Shown here: positions 42,446 through 51,754 of the stretch, piece by piece | Numbering within the stretch: position 1 is the stretch's first letter | Layout: the number at the start of each line of letters is the position of its first letter | From: a virus | Virus record (IMG/VR): IMGVR_UViG_3300020442_001396 | Coordinates: 1 to 63,594 of that record | Strand: one strand, 5' to 3' | Length of the DNA: 63,594 nt | The notes under the pieces: generated by a model | The model's input: the letters and a program-made list of their open reading frames with translations, nothing else | Databases searched by the model: none | What the model was told of the DNA's origin: nothing | Translations under genes and position numbers: made by a program

Positions 42446-43978
42446 ATGGCAGCCCTATTAACTGATCAGTTTAGAATATTTTCTGCGAAAAAGTTCATCA
42501 AGGCACTTGAAGGTCCTGACGCGACCCAAAGTGACGATGCAGCAGGTGCAACGAGAGATCGTTTGTATCTGTTTATTGGTAGACCGCAACCTTGGGACAA
42601 TGAAAACTCACCGCCTCAGGCAGTGGATTCATTCTCAGAGTTTTCTGGTTCTTATGACGACATGGTGTCTATGAAGAGAGTCCTTGCTTCTGACACTGTT
42701 CAAGTTTGTCGTAGAATCGATTGGGTCTCTCCCGAACAAACTACTGGTGGATTGGGTTTTACTTATGACATGTATCGTCATGACTACTCCCCAAGTAAGA
42801 CTGCTGCTTCTGGTGCTACTAAATTATATGATTCTGATTTTTACGTTGTAAACTCTCAGTATCAAGTATACAAATGTATCTACAATGGTACATCACCCTC
42901 TGATCCAAATGGCAAACCTTCTACTGTCGAGCCTACTGGGACTAGCACTAGCATCATCACTACTGGCGACGGGTATCGTTGGAAGTATATGTACACTATT
43001 CCAGTTGCAAGCGTTCTTAAGTTTTTCTCAAACGACTACATGCCCGTCTTCACTAACGCAGCGGTTCAAACCAACGCAGTTGCAGGTGAAGTCGATACTG
43101 TTGTTATTAACGCTGCAGGGTCTGGTTACAACAATGGTACTTACGACAACGTAGCGATTAACGGTGACGGAACTGGTGGTCGTGTTTCAATCGTTGTTGA
43201 CGGTGGTAAAGTTATCTCTGCCACGGTGACATCTGGTGGTACTGGATATACATTCGGTAAAATCACCATTGATAATATCACTGGTATCGGTACTGGTACT
43301 GGTGGACAGGTTGACGTTATCTTGCCTCCTCCTGGTGGGCACGGTGCAGATGCTGTTACAGAAATCGGTGCCTTTAGGGTTATGATCAACGCCAAACTCT
43401 CATACGATGAGGGTGCAGGTGACTTCCCTGTCGATAACGACTATCGTCGTATCGGTCTTGTTACTAACCCACTTAAGTTTGGTACATCGGAACTTATCTC
43501 TGACTTGACGATCTCTGCTGCTAAAGCAGTTATCTTCGCTCCTACATTCCAAGGTAACTACGTTCCTGATGAGATCATCACACAAACACGAGTCGTTGGC
43601 GGTACAAACGTTACTGCTAGAGGTCGTGTTATTTCTTGGAACCCAACAACTAAACTTCTGAAGTACTATCAGAACGCAGTTGATGGTATCTTCCCAGAAG
43701 TTACAGGTACACAGAATGAGTTTGACGGTTCTAACGTAATCAGTGGTGCAACCTCTGGTGCTGCAGGACAACCTGACGTCAACTTCCCTGCTGTTCCAAA
43801 CTCTTCTTCTAGAACTATTAACAACACAGAATATGACTTAGGTATGAAGTTCAACAACGGTTATGCAAAACCCGAAGTTGCCTCAAACACTGGTCAGGTT
43901 GTTTATATAGATAATAGAAGATCCATCAGTCGTGCTAACGACCAAGTAGAAGACATCAAAATCGTAATCGAGTTCTAA
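42446..43978 (+). CDS. gp8: Baseplate wedge protein gp8
   Basis: 510 residues; T4 gp8 is 334. Family marks shared with T4 gp8, as I recall it, are LFIGRPQPWDNE near the N-terminus, DDMVSMKRVLASDTVQVCRRIDW, the Tyr-x-Val-Tyr-Lys-Cys strand, EPTGTS..GDGYRWKYMYTIP, YRRIGLVTNPL, and the C-terminal VYIDNRRSISRANDQVEDIKI. The extra length comes from GY units (about 210-290) and a grafted beta domain (about 367-440) that T4 lacks. gp8 forms dimers on the wedge and binds gp7, gp10 and gp6. Its stop overlaps the next start. Confidence 0.85.
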   Translation: MAALLTDQFRIFSAKKFIKALEGPDATQSDDAAGATRDRLYLFIGRPQPWDNENSPPQAVDSFSEFSGSYDDMVSMKRVLASDTVQVCRRIDWVSPEQTTGGLGFTYDMYRHDYSPSKTAASGATKLYDSDFYVVNSQYQVYKCIYNGTSPSDPNGKPSTVEPTGTSTSIITTGDGYRWKYMYTIPVASVLKFFSNDYMPVFTNAAVQTNAVAGEVDTVVINAAGSGYNNGTYDNVAINGDGTGGRVSIVVDGGKVISATVTSGGTGYTFGKITIDNITGIGTGTGGQVDVILPPPGGHGADAVTEIGAFRVMINAKLSYDEGAGDFPVDNDYRRIGLVTNPLKFGTSELISDLTISAAKAVIFAPTFQGNYVPDEIITQTRVVGGTNVTARGRVISWNPTTKLLKYYQNAVDGIFPEVTGTQNEFDGSNVISGATSGAAGQPDVNFPAVPNSSSRTINNTEYDLGMKFNNGYAKPEVASNTGQVVYIDNRRSISRANDQVEDIKIVIEF

Positions 43979-46900
43979 TGGCACAAAATACCAATCTAAA
44001 CGTCACACCATACTACGACGATTTCGATAAAACGAAAAACTTTTATCGAGTGCTATTTCGTCCTGGGTTCCCAATCCAAGCAAGAGAACTCACTACCATG
44101 CAGAGTATTCTGCAGAATCAGGTAGAGAATGTAGGTTCACACCTGTTTAAAGATGGCGCAATGGTCATCCCTGGTCAGGTAGGTTACGACTTAAATGTAG
44201 ACGCTATCCAGTTACAAGAGTCATTCTTGGGTGCTGATGTTGAACAGTATCGTACTCAGTTGAATGGTAAGATTATTGAAGGTCTTACATCTGGTGTAAA
44301 AGCAAAAGTTTTATTCAGTATTTCTGCTACCGATTCGACGAAAGGATATATTACACTCTACGTTAAGTATATTGAATCTGGTGGTACACAGAATACACAA
44401 CAAACATTTTCAAATAACGAACAGTTAATCACTGATGCTGAAATTACTTTCGGCACAACTCTGATTGAAATTGGATCACCCTTCGCTCAGTTGTTACCTA
44501 CTGCTGCATTACAGCAGGGTTCTGTAGCATATATTCAAGAAGGTGTTTATTTCATCAGAGGTTTCTTTGTTGACGTACAATATCAGTACCTACTTCTCGA
44601 TCAGTATGGATCAAACCCCTCCTATCGTATCGGACTTGATATTCAAGAATCCATTATTACTCCAGAGGATGACCTTAGTCTCAATGACAACGCTGCTGGA
44701 ACAAGTAACTATGCTGCTCCTGGTTCTCATAGATTTAGAATCTCAACAAGATTAGTTAAGAAACTACTCACAGATGATGCTGATAAAGACTTCCTTGAAC
44801 TCTTAAGAATCAACAATAGTAAAGTTGAAAAACTTGTTGATAGAAGTGCATATGATGAACTAGAAAGATCCATGGCAACCAGAACTTTTGAAGAGTCTGG
44901 TGACTATGTTGTTAAAGATTTTAAAATTACTGCCAGAGAAAATCTTGATGATGGTTTCAACAATGGTGTATATGCATCTGGTTCTACTACTGCTCAGGGC
45001 AATGCCACTACAGAGAGAATGTATGCTATTGAGTTTGGACCTGGAACTGCATATGTAAGAGGATATAGAGTTTCTACTTTATCACCAACTTATGTTGACT
45101 TAGAAAAACCAAGAGATACTAAAGCATCACAGAATACTATTATTCCATTTGAGATGGGTAATAATATTATTGTAACGAATGTTTTTGGTTTCCCTAACTC
45201 AACAGGTTCTTCTCTTGCTAGTGCATATCAAACTATTGAGTTGAGAGATTCATTCACTTCAACTCCTGGAACTAACGCAGGTAATATTATTGGTTTTGCA
45301 AGACTTGCTGCGATGGAGCATACATCAGACGGTGATGATACAACCTTTGGTAACGCTGATGATACTTACAACACCAACATCTTTGATGTTCAGATGTTCA
45401 CTATTCTTGAGTTAGCATCTGCTGTAACTATTCAAGCAGGTTCTCTCTTAGTTGGTGCATCTTCTGGTGCAAGAGCATATCTTGTTGAGGGTGTTAGTTC
45501 TTCAGATCATATTGACTGCTATCAAGTTGAAGGTACTTTCGCTGTGGGCGAAATGATTCTTGTTGATGGTTTAAATGTTGACACTGTTGAAGTTGCACAC
45601 AGTTATGCATTCTCTGATACTAGACAGATTGTATCTAGAGATGAAAGCACAAATGCTACTGAGTTTACTGCTGATATTATTTTAGATGATATTCAAGTTA
45701 TTCAAGGTACTACATTCACTTATGATGCAACAGGTGGTTCTGAAAAGATTACTGGTCAATCTTCTAACTTTGCGTTAGATCTTAAACCTGGTGATAGAAT
45801 TTACTTTAATGGAACTCAGTATGTTGATGTTGATAAAGTCAACCCCAACTCTTTAACTGGTTCTCAAATCTCAACTATCTTTGACTATCAAGCACAGACA
45901 GTTAATGTAACTCCTGGACCTGGTGGTGCTGCTCCTTCTGCAGGAACTTATGCTGCCTTACTTAGACAACGTTCTAAATTGAACAACGTCCAGAATGCTG
46001 ATCTCTTAAGTGAGATGCCTAAGAAGTACATCAAGAGTATTTCTGACGAATCTATGATCGTTAGGAGAACTTTTGACGCACAGACCGTTGCTTCTAACTC
46101 TATCTCTATTACTCTTCCTGAGAATGAACAGTTCCAAGCAATCTCTGATCAAAACTATACCTTCACCGTACTTGCGGGTACAAACAGCACTCACCCTGTC
46201 GGTGATCAGATCACTATCAATACTACCAACACTGGTGCTATTGGTTATACCACGTTCACCTCTTCTGATAGAACAACTATTCAGATTGATAACTTAACTA
46301 ACATCACTTCGATCAAGGTTACTGCAACTATCTCGAAGAACGTAACCCAGAGAAAAACAAAATCTGGTCAACAGATGTTTGTTCTTAAAGTGAACAAGAC
46401 AATCGAAAATCTTGATAAGCAAAACTATAATTTAACTTATTCTAACCTTTATGGTACTAGAATTCAAGACAGAGATCTATCTCTTGGTCTTGTAGACTGC
46501 TACAGATTACACGCTGTATATGAGTCTAATGATGACAATGATCCTGTTCTTCCTTCTGTAACTCTGGTTGAACCTACTTTCTTTGCTACAGGTACTATCG
46601 TTACTGGTAGAACTTCTAAGGCAAGAGCAAAAGTTGTTGCATTCAGCTCAGGTACTCTGAAACTAAGTCTTGTTTATATTAGCGGTCAACTACAGTCAGG
46701 TGAAACTATTGATGGTTTTGATAGTAGTGGAGTTGCTCTCAGTGCTATTATTAATGATAGTGTTGGATCTGTTATTGCAGGATCTAAAGTTATTACTGAC
46801 AACTACTTCTTGGAAGTAAGTCAGACTGGTTTCATATACGATGTTTCTAGACTTACTCGTAAGAAAGGCGTAGCGACTCCTATCAGAAAACTTCTGGTAG

Positions 46901-49900
46901 TTTTAGATTACTATACACACTCTGCTACTGGTGATTACTTCGGTGGTCAATCATATCTTGATACAACTTATGGTGATATTCCATTCTTCGGTACTAAGTT
47001 CCTTGCAGATTACTTAGACTTCAGACCTGGTTGTAAGAATCTTTATAGCGGTACTGGTTCTGTAGCATCTCCTGCTTTTGTGAACTGCTCTACGTTTGAC
47101 TTTAAGTCAAGAGTATTCAATGTGTCAGGCACACCTAATGCTACTATCTTTGACGTTCCTAAAATCAATAGTGATTTCAGAGCTGACTTTGACTGGTATC
47201 TACCAAGAGTTGACAAAGCATTCTTGACACCTGCAGGTGAGTTCCAACTCATTAAAGGTAAGTCTTCTGAGTTACCTCAAGAACCTGATGATCTGAAAGA
47301 TGGTATGCTCTTAGCAACCATGTCTCACAAACCATATGGTTTTGATCCTGAGACTGATATTGTTATCACTAGATCAGATAACAGACGTTATACCATGCGT
47401 GACATCGGTGGTATTGAACGTAGATTGGATCAGGTTGAATATTATACTTCACTCAACATGCTTGAGTCCGATACCTTCGCGACCAAGATTATTGATGCTG
47501 ATGGAAAGGATAGATTGAAGAATGGATTTATTGTAGACGACTTCTCTGATCATAGTAAATCACAAACTTCTCATGAAGACTTCTCTGCTGCATTAGATTT
47601 TGCTCAGGGTCAAGCACATCCTTCTCACTATACAACTAATATTCCTTTACAATTAAACACTACTATATCTCAGAACTATCAGCAAACTGGACCGATTATC
47701 ACTCTTCCATATTCTGAGTTGACAATCATCAACCAACCATATGCTTCTAGAGTTGAGAATATCAACCCATTCAACGTATTTACTTACATTGGACGTATTG
47801 ATCTTACTCCTGCATCTGATGATTGGTTAGAGACTCAAAGACTTCCTGCTAACGTTCAGCAAGTTGAAGGTGATTTCCAATCAGTATCTTCTGAACTTAG
47901 AGTTGACCAAAATGGTTTTGCTCCTATTCAGTGGAATGCATGGAGAGATCAGTGGAGTGCAAGTAGAGTTATTGGATCTAGAGTTACTAGAAACTCTTTC
48001 TGGTTAGAGATGGACGTCGGTAGATCACCTAGTCCTGGTGTCTGGGGTGGTCGTGGTATGAGACGTGTTAACAGAGAGGAAACTTTACTTGTTACAACTA
48101 GACAAACTAGATCTGGTATTAGATCTAGAGTTATTCCTAGGATTGATAGACAATCTCTTGGTGATCAAGTTATGTCTTCTACTTCTATTCCTTGGATTAG
48201 ATCTAGAAACGTCAAGGTTAATGTTGAAAGACTGAAACCCAGAACTCGTTTCTATTCTTTCTTTGATGGAAAGCAAGTCTCTGACTACTTCACTCCTAAG
48301 TTGATTGAACTTATTAAAGATCCTTCGACTGATGCTCGTACAAACTCTACACCTTTCATTCCTGGTGAGACTGTAAGAGGACAAAATAGTGGTTGTGTAC
48401 TAAGAGTTGCAAACCCTGATGATTTGTATATTAACAACCCATATGATGATACAGCGATGGCAACATCATATGCTTCTACTACTGCATTCTTAAACATTGA
48501 TACTGATGCATTAGCAGCACAAGCAGTTGGTCAGTTCTTCGGTAATGTTCAAGTTGGTGAAGTGTTAGTTGCTGACTCTGGTGCAAGAGCAGTTGTTAAA
48601 GATCGTCGTCTTGTTTCTGACCGTTTTGGTAAGATGCAAGCATCATTCTTTATTCCTCCTGCTTCTGTAGATACTAATCCTCGTTGGGCAACTGGTACTA
48701 GAACTATTAGACTTTCTACTTCTGATACTGATTCACGTCTTGCAGGTGCAGTTGCATCTTCTGCTGAAGCAGAATACGAAGCAAGTGGTACACTGAACAG
48801 AGTTCGTGAAAACGTACTTGCTGTTAGAAACGCTGAAGTTGTTCGTGACACTGTAAACCAGACTAGAAACTTCAATACAATCAGAACTGAGACCAGACAG
48901 ATTGGTTGGTATGACCCTCTTGCTCAGTCCTTCATTTCTGATGAAGAAGGTGGTGTGTTTATTACGTCCGTTGAAGTTTTCTTCTTCAAGAAAGATGCAA
49001 ACATTCCTGTCTCCATGCAGGTTAGAACCATGGAAAATGGATATCCTACTACTGCGATTCTTCCCTTCTCTGATGTTACTTTAGAACCATCACAGGTTCA
49101 GTTATCTGAAACTGCTGCTGTTGCAACTAAATTTACATTCAAAGCACCTGTTTACATTCCACAGTCGATTGAACATTGTTTCGTTCTTCTTTCTGACTCT
49201 AACGAGTATCAGATCTGGATCTCTAGAATGGGTGAGATTGATATTACTGGTGACAGAACTATTTCTGAACAACCATACGCAGGTGTGCTCTTCAAATCAC
49301 AGAACGCATCTACTTGGACTGCTGACCAGTATGAAGATTTGAAGTTCAAAGTTAACAGAGCAGAGTTTGATACTACTTCACTATCTACTGTTAGTCTTAA
49401 TAACGCCCCTCTTGACATCGGTAACGGTGGTAAGTTGAGATTACAAAGAGATCCTATTCAAACATTTGTTCCTGAGATCGATCTCCTTCTTAACTCTACT
49501 ACTCTTCCATATACTATTGGTGCTAGAATCTATCAGAAGACTACACTTGCTCAAGGTACTATTGCCAAGAGAACTGTAACTTCTAGTGGAGTTATCTTAA
49601 CAATTAAAGATATTACTGGTACGTTTGCAGCAGGTTCTAACACTGGTGGTGTTATTTCAAACAGAATCGTATCTTCTAAAACAACTGCAACTCTTGTAGT
49701 TACTGGTGCATCTGGTGACTTTACAGTTGGTGAAACTATCACAGGTAACTCTGCGGGTGCTCCTACTGCTGAAGTTGTAACTTGGAATGCAGGTACGAAC
49801 ACTCTTGAACTTAAGTTTGTTTCTACAGACTTTATCACTTCACCTGCTGAAACTGTAACTGGAGGATCATCTACTGTTACTGCAACTGTGAGTTCTATCA

Positions 49901-51207
49901 CTTATTCTGGTGACGCCATTGAAGCAAGTGCTGTTAGCGATGGTTATCCTACTGCAACTCCAACTTATTCTACTTCTCAGAGAAAGATTCGTCTTGCACA
50001 TAGTAATCACTGTATGCACTCTTCTCAAAATAACGTTGTCATTACGGGCGTTGAATCGGAAGTATCTCCTACTTATTTGACTGCTGCTATCTCAGCATCT
50101 GACACATCTCTGAATGTGAATGATGCTTCTGCTTTCCACCAAATTATTAATGGTGGTACTATTAGTTCTACTAATAAAGGATATGCAAGAATCATTAGTG
50201 ATGCAGGAACTGAGGTTGTTTCATATACTGCTATCTCAAGTGACTTCCAAACTATCACTGTAAGTGAAAGAGGACTTGATGGTACATCTGCAGTATCTCA
50301 CGTTGATGAATCTGTAGTTGAGTGTTATAACCTTGATGGTATTCCTCTGATTGAAGTCAATAAGACTCACACAGGTATTCTCAATCCAACTCTCGATACT
50401 TACGAGATCTCTACAAGTTCTATTGCTAGACTTGGTATTAGATCTGGTGGTGTAAATGCAGTTGCAACACAGAATGTTCAGTATGATATCTTGGTGCCAC
50501 AAATCGAAAGAATGCTGTTACCTGAGACAGGTATCAGTGCTAGAATCAATGGCATTAGTGGTACTTCTATCAACGATGGAAACACCAGACTCCAAGAATC
50601 GTTTGCTAATGATGGCGTCTTCTCGGATATTATTCTGAGTGAAGATAATGCATTGAATGCACCTCAACTTATTTGTTCTGCAATCAATGAATCTAGTGAA
50701 CTTGCAGGTGCTAAGTCCTTTAGATTGGACATGACACTTACAAGTACAAAGGGAAATGTGTCTCCTTTAATTGACACAGACAGAATGTCAATGACTACTG
50801 TCATGAACAGGATTAATAATCCTTCTGATCCTAACACTGCCAAGTTAAGTGTTGGTGATTCACATGATGCAGTGTACATTACTCGTGCTGCTAACCTTGT
50901 CAATCCTTCTGGTGCAATCAAGGTTATATTCTCTGGTTATCGTCCATCTAACACCTTTATTAAGGTGCTATATAGAGTACGTCCAACTGGTTCTACCGAT
51001 TCCATTGAGACATTCGGATTCGAGTTCTTCCCTGACGCAGAGGCAAAAATCCCTCCTACTACAGAGAAGACTATCTTTAATGAGTACGAATACGAAGTGT
51101 CTGGTTTAGCATTTGATCAGTATCAAATCAAGGTAGTGTTTACATCACCGAACCAGTCTTTAACTCCTATTATTCAAGACTTCCGAGCAATCTCTCTCGC
51201 TGTATAA
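43978..51207 (+). CDS. DUF4815-type baseplate/fibre structural protein (gp9/gp10 position)
   Basis: 2409 residues. The N-terminus, NLNVTPYYDDFDKTKNFYRVLFRPGFPIQARELTTMQSILQNQ, is the start of DUF4815 proteins of T4-like marine phages, and the region to about residue 800 fits that family. The middle (about 1640-1800) has QIGWYDPLAQSF then VFFFKKDANIPVSMQVRTMENGYP. Grafted beta domains lie at about 1910-1970 and 2035-2120. The C-terminus is a beta domain ending in QDFRAISLAV. By position it corresponds to the T4 gp9-gp10 connector that carries long and short fibres. Synteny, not sequence, supports this. Confidence 0.75.
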   Translation: MAQNTNLNVTPYYDDFDKTKNFYRVLFRPGFPIQARELTTMQSILQNQVENVGSHLFKDGAMVIPGQVGYDLNVDAIQLQESFLGADVEQYRTQLNGKIIEGLTSGVKAKVLFSISATDSTKGYITLYVKYIESGGTQNTQQTFSNNEQLITDAEITFGTTLIEIGSPFAQLLPTAALQQGSVAYIQEGVYFIRGFFVDVQYQYLLLDQYGSNPSYRIGLDIQESIITPEDDLSLNDNAAGTSNYAAPGSHRFRISTRLVKKLLTDDADKDFLELLRINNSKVEKLVDRSAYDELERSMATRTFEESGDYVVKDFKITARENLDDGFNNGVYASGSTTAQGNATTERMYAIEFGPGTAYVRGYRVSTLSPTYVDLEKPRDTKASQNTIIPFEMGNNIIVTNVFGFPNSTGSSLASAYQTIELRDSFTSTPGTNAGNIIGFARLAAMEHTSDGDDTTFGNADDTYNTNIFDVQMFTILELASAVTIQAGSLLVGASSGARAYLVEGVSSSDHIDCYQVEGTFAVGEMILVDGLNVDTVEVAHSYAFSDTRQIVSRDESTNATEFTADIILDDIQVIQGTTFTYDATGGSEKITGQSSNFALDLKPGDRIYFNGTQYVDVDKVNPNSLTGSQISTIFDYQAQTVNVTPGPGGAAPSAGTYAALLRQRSKLNNVQNADLLSEMPKKYIKSISDESMIVRRTFDAQTVASNSISITLPENEQFQAISDQNYTFTVLAGTNSTHPVGDQITINTTNTGAIGYTTFTSSDRTTIQIDNLTNITSIKVTATISKNVTQRKTKSGQQMFVLKVNKTIENLDKQNYNLTYSNLYGTRIQDRDLSLGLVDCYRLHAVYESNDDNDPVLPSVTLVEPTFFATGTIVTGRTSKARAKVVAFSSGTLKLSLVYISGQLQSGETIDGFDSSGVALSAIINDSVGSVIAGSKVITDNYFLEVSQTGFIYDVSRLTRKKGVATPIRKLLVVLDYYTHSATGDYFGGQSYLDTTYGDIPFFGTKFLADYLDFRPGCKNLYSGTGSVASPAFVNCSTFDFKSRVFNVSGTPNATIFDVPKINSDFRADFDWYLPRVDKAFLTPAGEFQLIKGKSSELPQEPDDLKDGMLLATMSHKPYGFDPETDIVITRSDNRRYTMRDIGGIERRLDQVEYYTSLNMLESDTFATKIIDADGKDRLKNGFIVDDFSDHSKSQTSHEDFSAALDFAQGQAHPSHYTTNIPLQLNTTISQNYQQTGPIITLPYSELTIINQPYASRVENINPFNVFTYIGRIDLTPASDDWLETQRLPANVQQVEGDFQSVSSELRVDQNGFAPIQWNAWRDQWSASRVIGSRVTRNSFWLEMDVGRSPSPGVWGGRGMRRVNREETLLVTTRQTRSGIRSRVIPRIDRQSLGDQVMSSTSIPWIRSRNVKVNVERLKPRTRFYSFFDGKQVSDYFTPKLIELIKDPSTDARTNSTPFIPGETVRGQNSGCVLRVANPDDLYINNPYDDTAMATSYASTTAFLNIDTDALAAQAVGQFFGNVQVGEVLVADSGARAVVKDRRLVSDRFGKMQASFFIPPASVDTNPRWATGTRTIRLSTSDTDSRLAGAVASSAEAEYEASGTLNRVRENVLAVRNAEVVRDTVNQTRNFNTIRTETRQIGWYDPLAQSFISDEEGGVFITSVEVFFFKKDANIPVSMQVRTMENGYPTTAILPFSDVTLEPSQVQLSETAAVATKFTFKAPVYIPQSIEHCFVLLSDSNEYQIWISRMGEIDITGDRTISEQPYAGVLFKSQNASTWTADQYEDLKFKVNRAEFDTTSLSTVSLNNAPLDIGNGGKLRLQRDPIQTFVPEIDLLLNSTTLPYTIGARIYQKTTLAQGTIAKRTVTSSGVILTIKDITGTFAAGSNTGGVISNRIVSSKTTATLVVTGASGDFTVGETITGNSAGAPTAEVVTWNAGTNTLELKFVSTDFITSPAETVTGGSSTVTATVSSITYSGDAIEASAVSDGYPTATPTYSTSQRKIRLAHSNHCMHSSQNNVVITGVESEVSPTYLTAAISASDTSLNVNDASAFHQIINGGTISSTNKGYARIISDAGTEVVSYTAISSDFQTITVSERGLDGTSAVSHVDESVVECYNLDGIPLIEVNKTHTGILNPTLDTYEISTSSIARLGIRSGGVNAVATQNVQYDILVPQIERMLLPETGISARINGISGTSINDGNTRLQESFANDGVFSDIILSEDNALNAPQLICSAINESSELAGAKSFRLDMTLTSTKGNVSPLIDTDRMSMTTVMNRINNPSDPNTAKLSVGDSHDAVYITRAANLVNPSGAIKVIFSGYRPSNTFIKVLYRVRPTGSTDSIETFGFEFFPDAEAKIPPTTEKTIFNEYEYEVSGLAFDQYQIKVVFTSPNQSLTPIIQDFRAISLAV

Positions 51208-51431
51208 TGTATCAACCTGTAAAAGGACATGAGAATTGGTTTAGGGACTCCCAGTCGGGGTCCTTTAACTGTGCTGATGAGGATACTTATACAAAGTATA
51301 TGAAAGCACATGCAGCAGAGAAAAGAGCAAAGGATGATTTTAACACTTTACAAAATGAAGTTTCTGAGTTAAAATCGGATATGAGTGAGATCAAATCACT
51401 TTTACTAACGTTAGTCCAAAAATCTGATTAA
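51207..51431 (+). CDS. Small coiled-coil tail-module protein
   Basis: 74 residues. The N-terminus MYQPVKGHENWFRDSQSGSFN (a short beta motif seen in T4-like marine phages) is followed by coiled coil from about 30 on (EKRAKDDFNTLQNEVSELKSDM). It starts at the last base of the preceding stop. Possible adaptor or assembly protein. Confidence 0.7.
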   Translation: MYQPVKGHENWFRDSQSGSFNCADEDTYTKYMKAHAAEKRAKDDFNTLQNEVSELKSDMSEIKSLLLTLVQKSD

Positions 51432-51434
51432 ATT

Positions 51435-51674
51435 ATGACTGGTACACCTAGTTCCGTTCCTGTTGAAAAAGTCTCTCAGGATGAGATGCTTCGTCAATTC
51501 AAGGAGCAATATGCAGGATACATCAAAGAGAATCAAGAACTCTCCGCTAAAATTAAACAAAATGAAGTCCAAGCACTGAAACTTCAAGGGGCGATTGAGA
51601 CCCTAGAATACTACGGTGCAGGGGGCGAATCTGAAACAATGTCACATCCTCCTGACGAAGAAACGGAAGAATAA
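51435..51674 (+). CDS. Small coiled-coil protein
   Basis: 79 residues with coiled coil in the middle (QFKEQYAGYIKENQELSAKI) and an acidic tail. It is followed at once by a terminator. Probably a chaperone or connector of the fibre module; no family is recognised. Confidence 0.68.
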   Translation: MTGTPSSVPVEKVSQDEMLRQFKEQYAGYIKENQELSAKIKQNEVQALKLQGAIETLEYYGAGGESETMSHPPDEETEE

Positions 51675-51679
51675 TGACA

Positions 51680-51704
51680 GGGGGTTCAACGGAACCCCTT
51701 TTTA
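51680..51704 (+). terminator. Rho-independent terminator
   Basis: Stem GGGGTTC/GAACCCC with a 4-nt loop and a T-run. It is the only clear terminator inside the late module, and separates the baseplate genes from the long fibre. Confidence 0.85.
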
Positions 51705-51708
51705 CTAG

Positions 51709-51716
51709 CATAAATA
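51709..51716 (+). promoter_or_regulatory. T4-like late promoter box
   Basis: CATAAATA, just after the terminator and 39 nt before the fibre gene at 51755. The terminator-promoter pair suggests that the fibre is transcribed separately. Confidence 0.6.
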
Positions 51717-51754
51717 ACTTGGAAGCATAAACCGTATAGAGTTGTCCTAACAAA

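Noticed and set aside
17420-50921. Many minus-strand open frames of 60-160 codons in the virion genes
   Set aside because: They are by-products of the Thr/Val/Ser/Gly-rich composition of the plus-strand genes. None has a recognisable domain or a promoter, and every supported gene of the window is on the plus strand.
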